Position numbers and translations under genes: made by a program
Source: Moraxellaceae bacterium
Lineage (GTDB): Bacteria; Pseudomonadota; Gammaproteobacteria; Pseudomonadales; Ketobacteraceae
Reading direction: 5' to 3'
Assembly: GCA_002402125.1 (NCBI GenBank)
Contig: NVVG01000107.1
Location: forward strand, 3,008-9,702
DNA: 6,695 nt
Shown: piece after piece, positions 6,574 to 6,695 of the stretch
How positions within the stretch are numbered: position 1 is the first letter of the stretch
Layout: each line of letters opens with the position of its first letter
Notes under the pieces: generated by a model
Database searches by the model: none
What the model was told of the DNA's origin: nothing
Seen by the model: only the letters and a program-made list of their open reading frames with translations

Positions 6574-6695
6574 ATGCGACATATACTAATACTATTCAGC
6601 ATAGCCTTATTAATATCAACAACCACTTATGCGGAAATACAATGGCTATGGGTAGGAGAAAATAATACTGCCGAAACACACCCTGAAGATAACTA
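6574..6695 (+). CDS. Exported protein of unknown function, 5' end only
   Basis: Forty codons are visible before the window ends. The reading starts MRHILILFSIALLISTTTYA, a textbook Sec signal peptide: one basic residue near the N terminus, a hydrophobic core and a T-Y-A end that signal peptidase I would cut before EIQWLWVG. There is no cysteine, so it is not a lipoprotein. The visible mature part is acidic and polar (about 20 residues) and matches no family I can name. The last two bases are TA, so the next codon is either Tyr or a stop; the protein may be long or only 40 residues. GGAG at 6563-6566, seven bases before ATG, supports the start. A sigma-54 element at 6524-6540 and a LuxO-like dyad at 6440-6452 lie upstream, so it probably belongs to the same regulon as the epimerase and glycosyltransferase. 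Confidence 0.75.
   Translation, partial: MRHILILFSIALLISTTTYAEIQWLWVGENNTAETHPEDN

Overview
The window looks like part of a polysaccharide (capsule, exopolysaccharide or biofilm matrix) locus from a moderately AT-rich gammaproteobacterium, probably marine or Vibrio-like in its regulation. This rests on the strong likeness of the response regulator to the LuxO/SypG family, on sigma-54 promoters next to sugar genes, and on the domain order of the kinase. No species can be named from the sequence alone.

Layout. Positions 1-155 are a short non-coding leader with a 10-bp direct repeat. A hybrid sensor kinase (156-2702, +) and a LuxO/SypG-like sigma-54 response regulator (2787-4211, +) follow, separated by 84 bp that contain four tandem 13-bp units. 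A nucleotide-sugar epimerase gene of the SDR family lies on the minus strand (4197-5141) and its 3' end overlaps that of the regulator by 15 bp. A 269-bp divergent intergenic region separates it from a GT4 glycosyltransferase (5411-6433, +). After another 140 bp a gene for a small exported protein begins (6574, +) and runs off the window.

How the parts fit. The kinase carries its own receiver and HPt domains, so it can in principle run the whole phosphorelay to the separate response regulator, as SypF does for SypG and LuxQ-LuxU do for LuxO. The regulator has an intact sigma-54 activation loop. Each of the three non-regulatory genes has a -24/-12 element with the exact GG-N10-GC spacing directly upstream: one on the minus strand for the epimerase, one for the glycosyltransferase and one for the exported protein. 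Between or upstream of these lie three dyads close to the LuxO-type site TTGCA-N3-TGCAA. Two of them are 30 bp apart in the divergent region and could serve both promoters. No sigma-54 element was found upstream of the kinase or the regulator. The simplest reading is a self-contained circuit: membrane signal, phosphorelay, enhancer-binding activator, then polysaccharide genes. The domain calls are well supported; the regulatory wiring is inferred from motifs.
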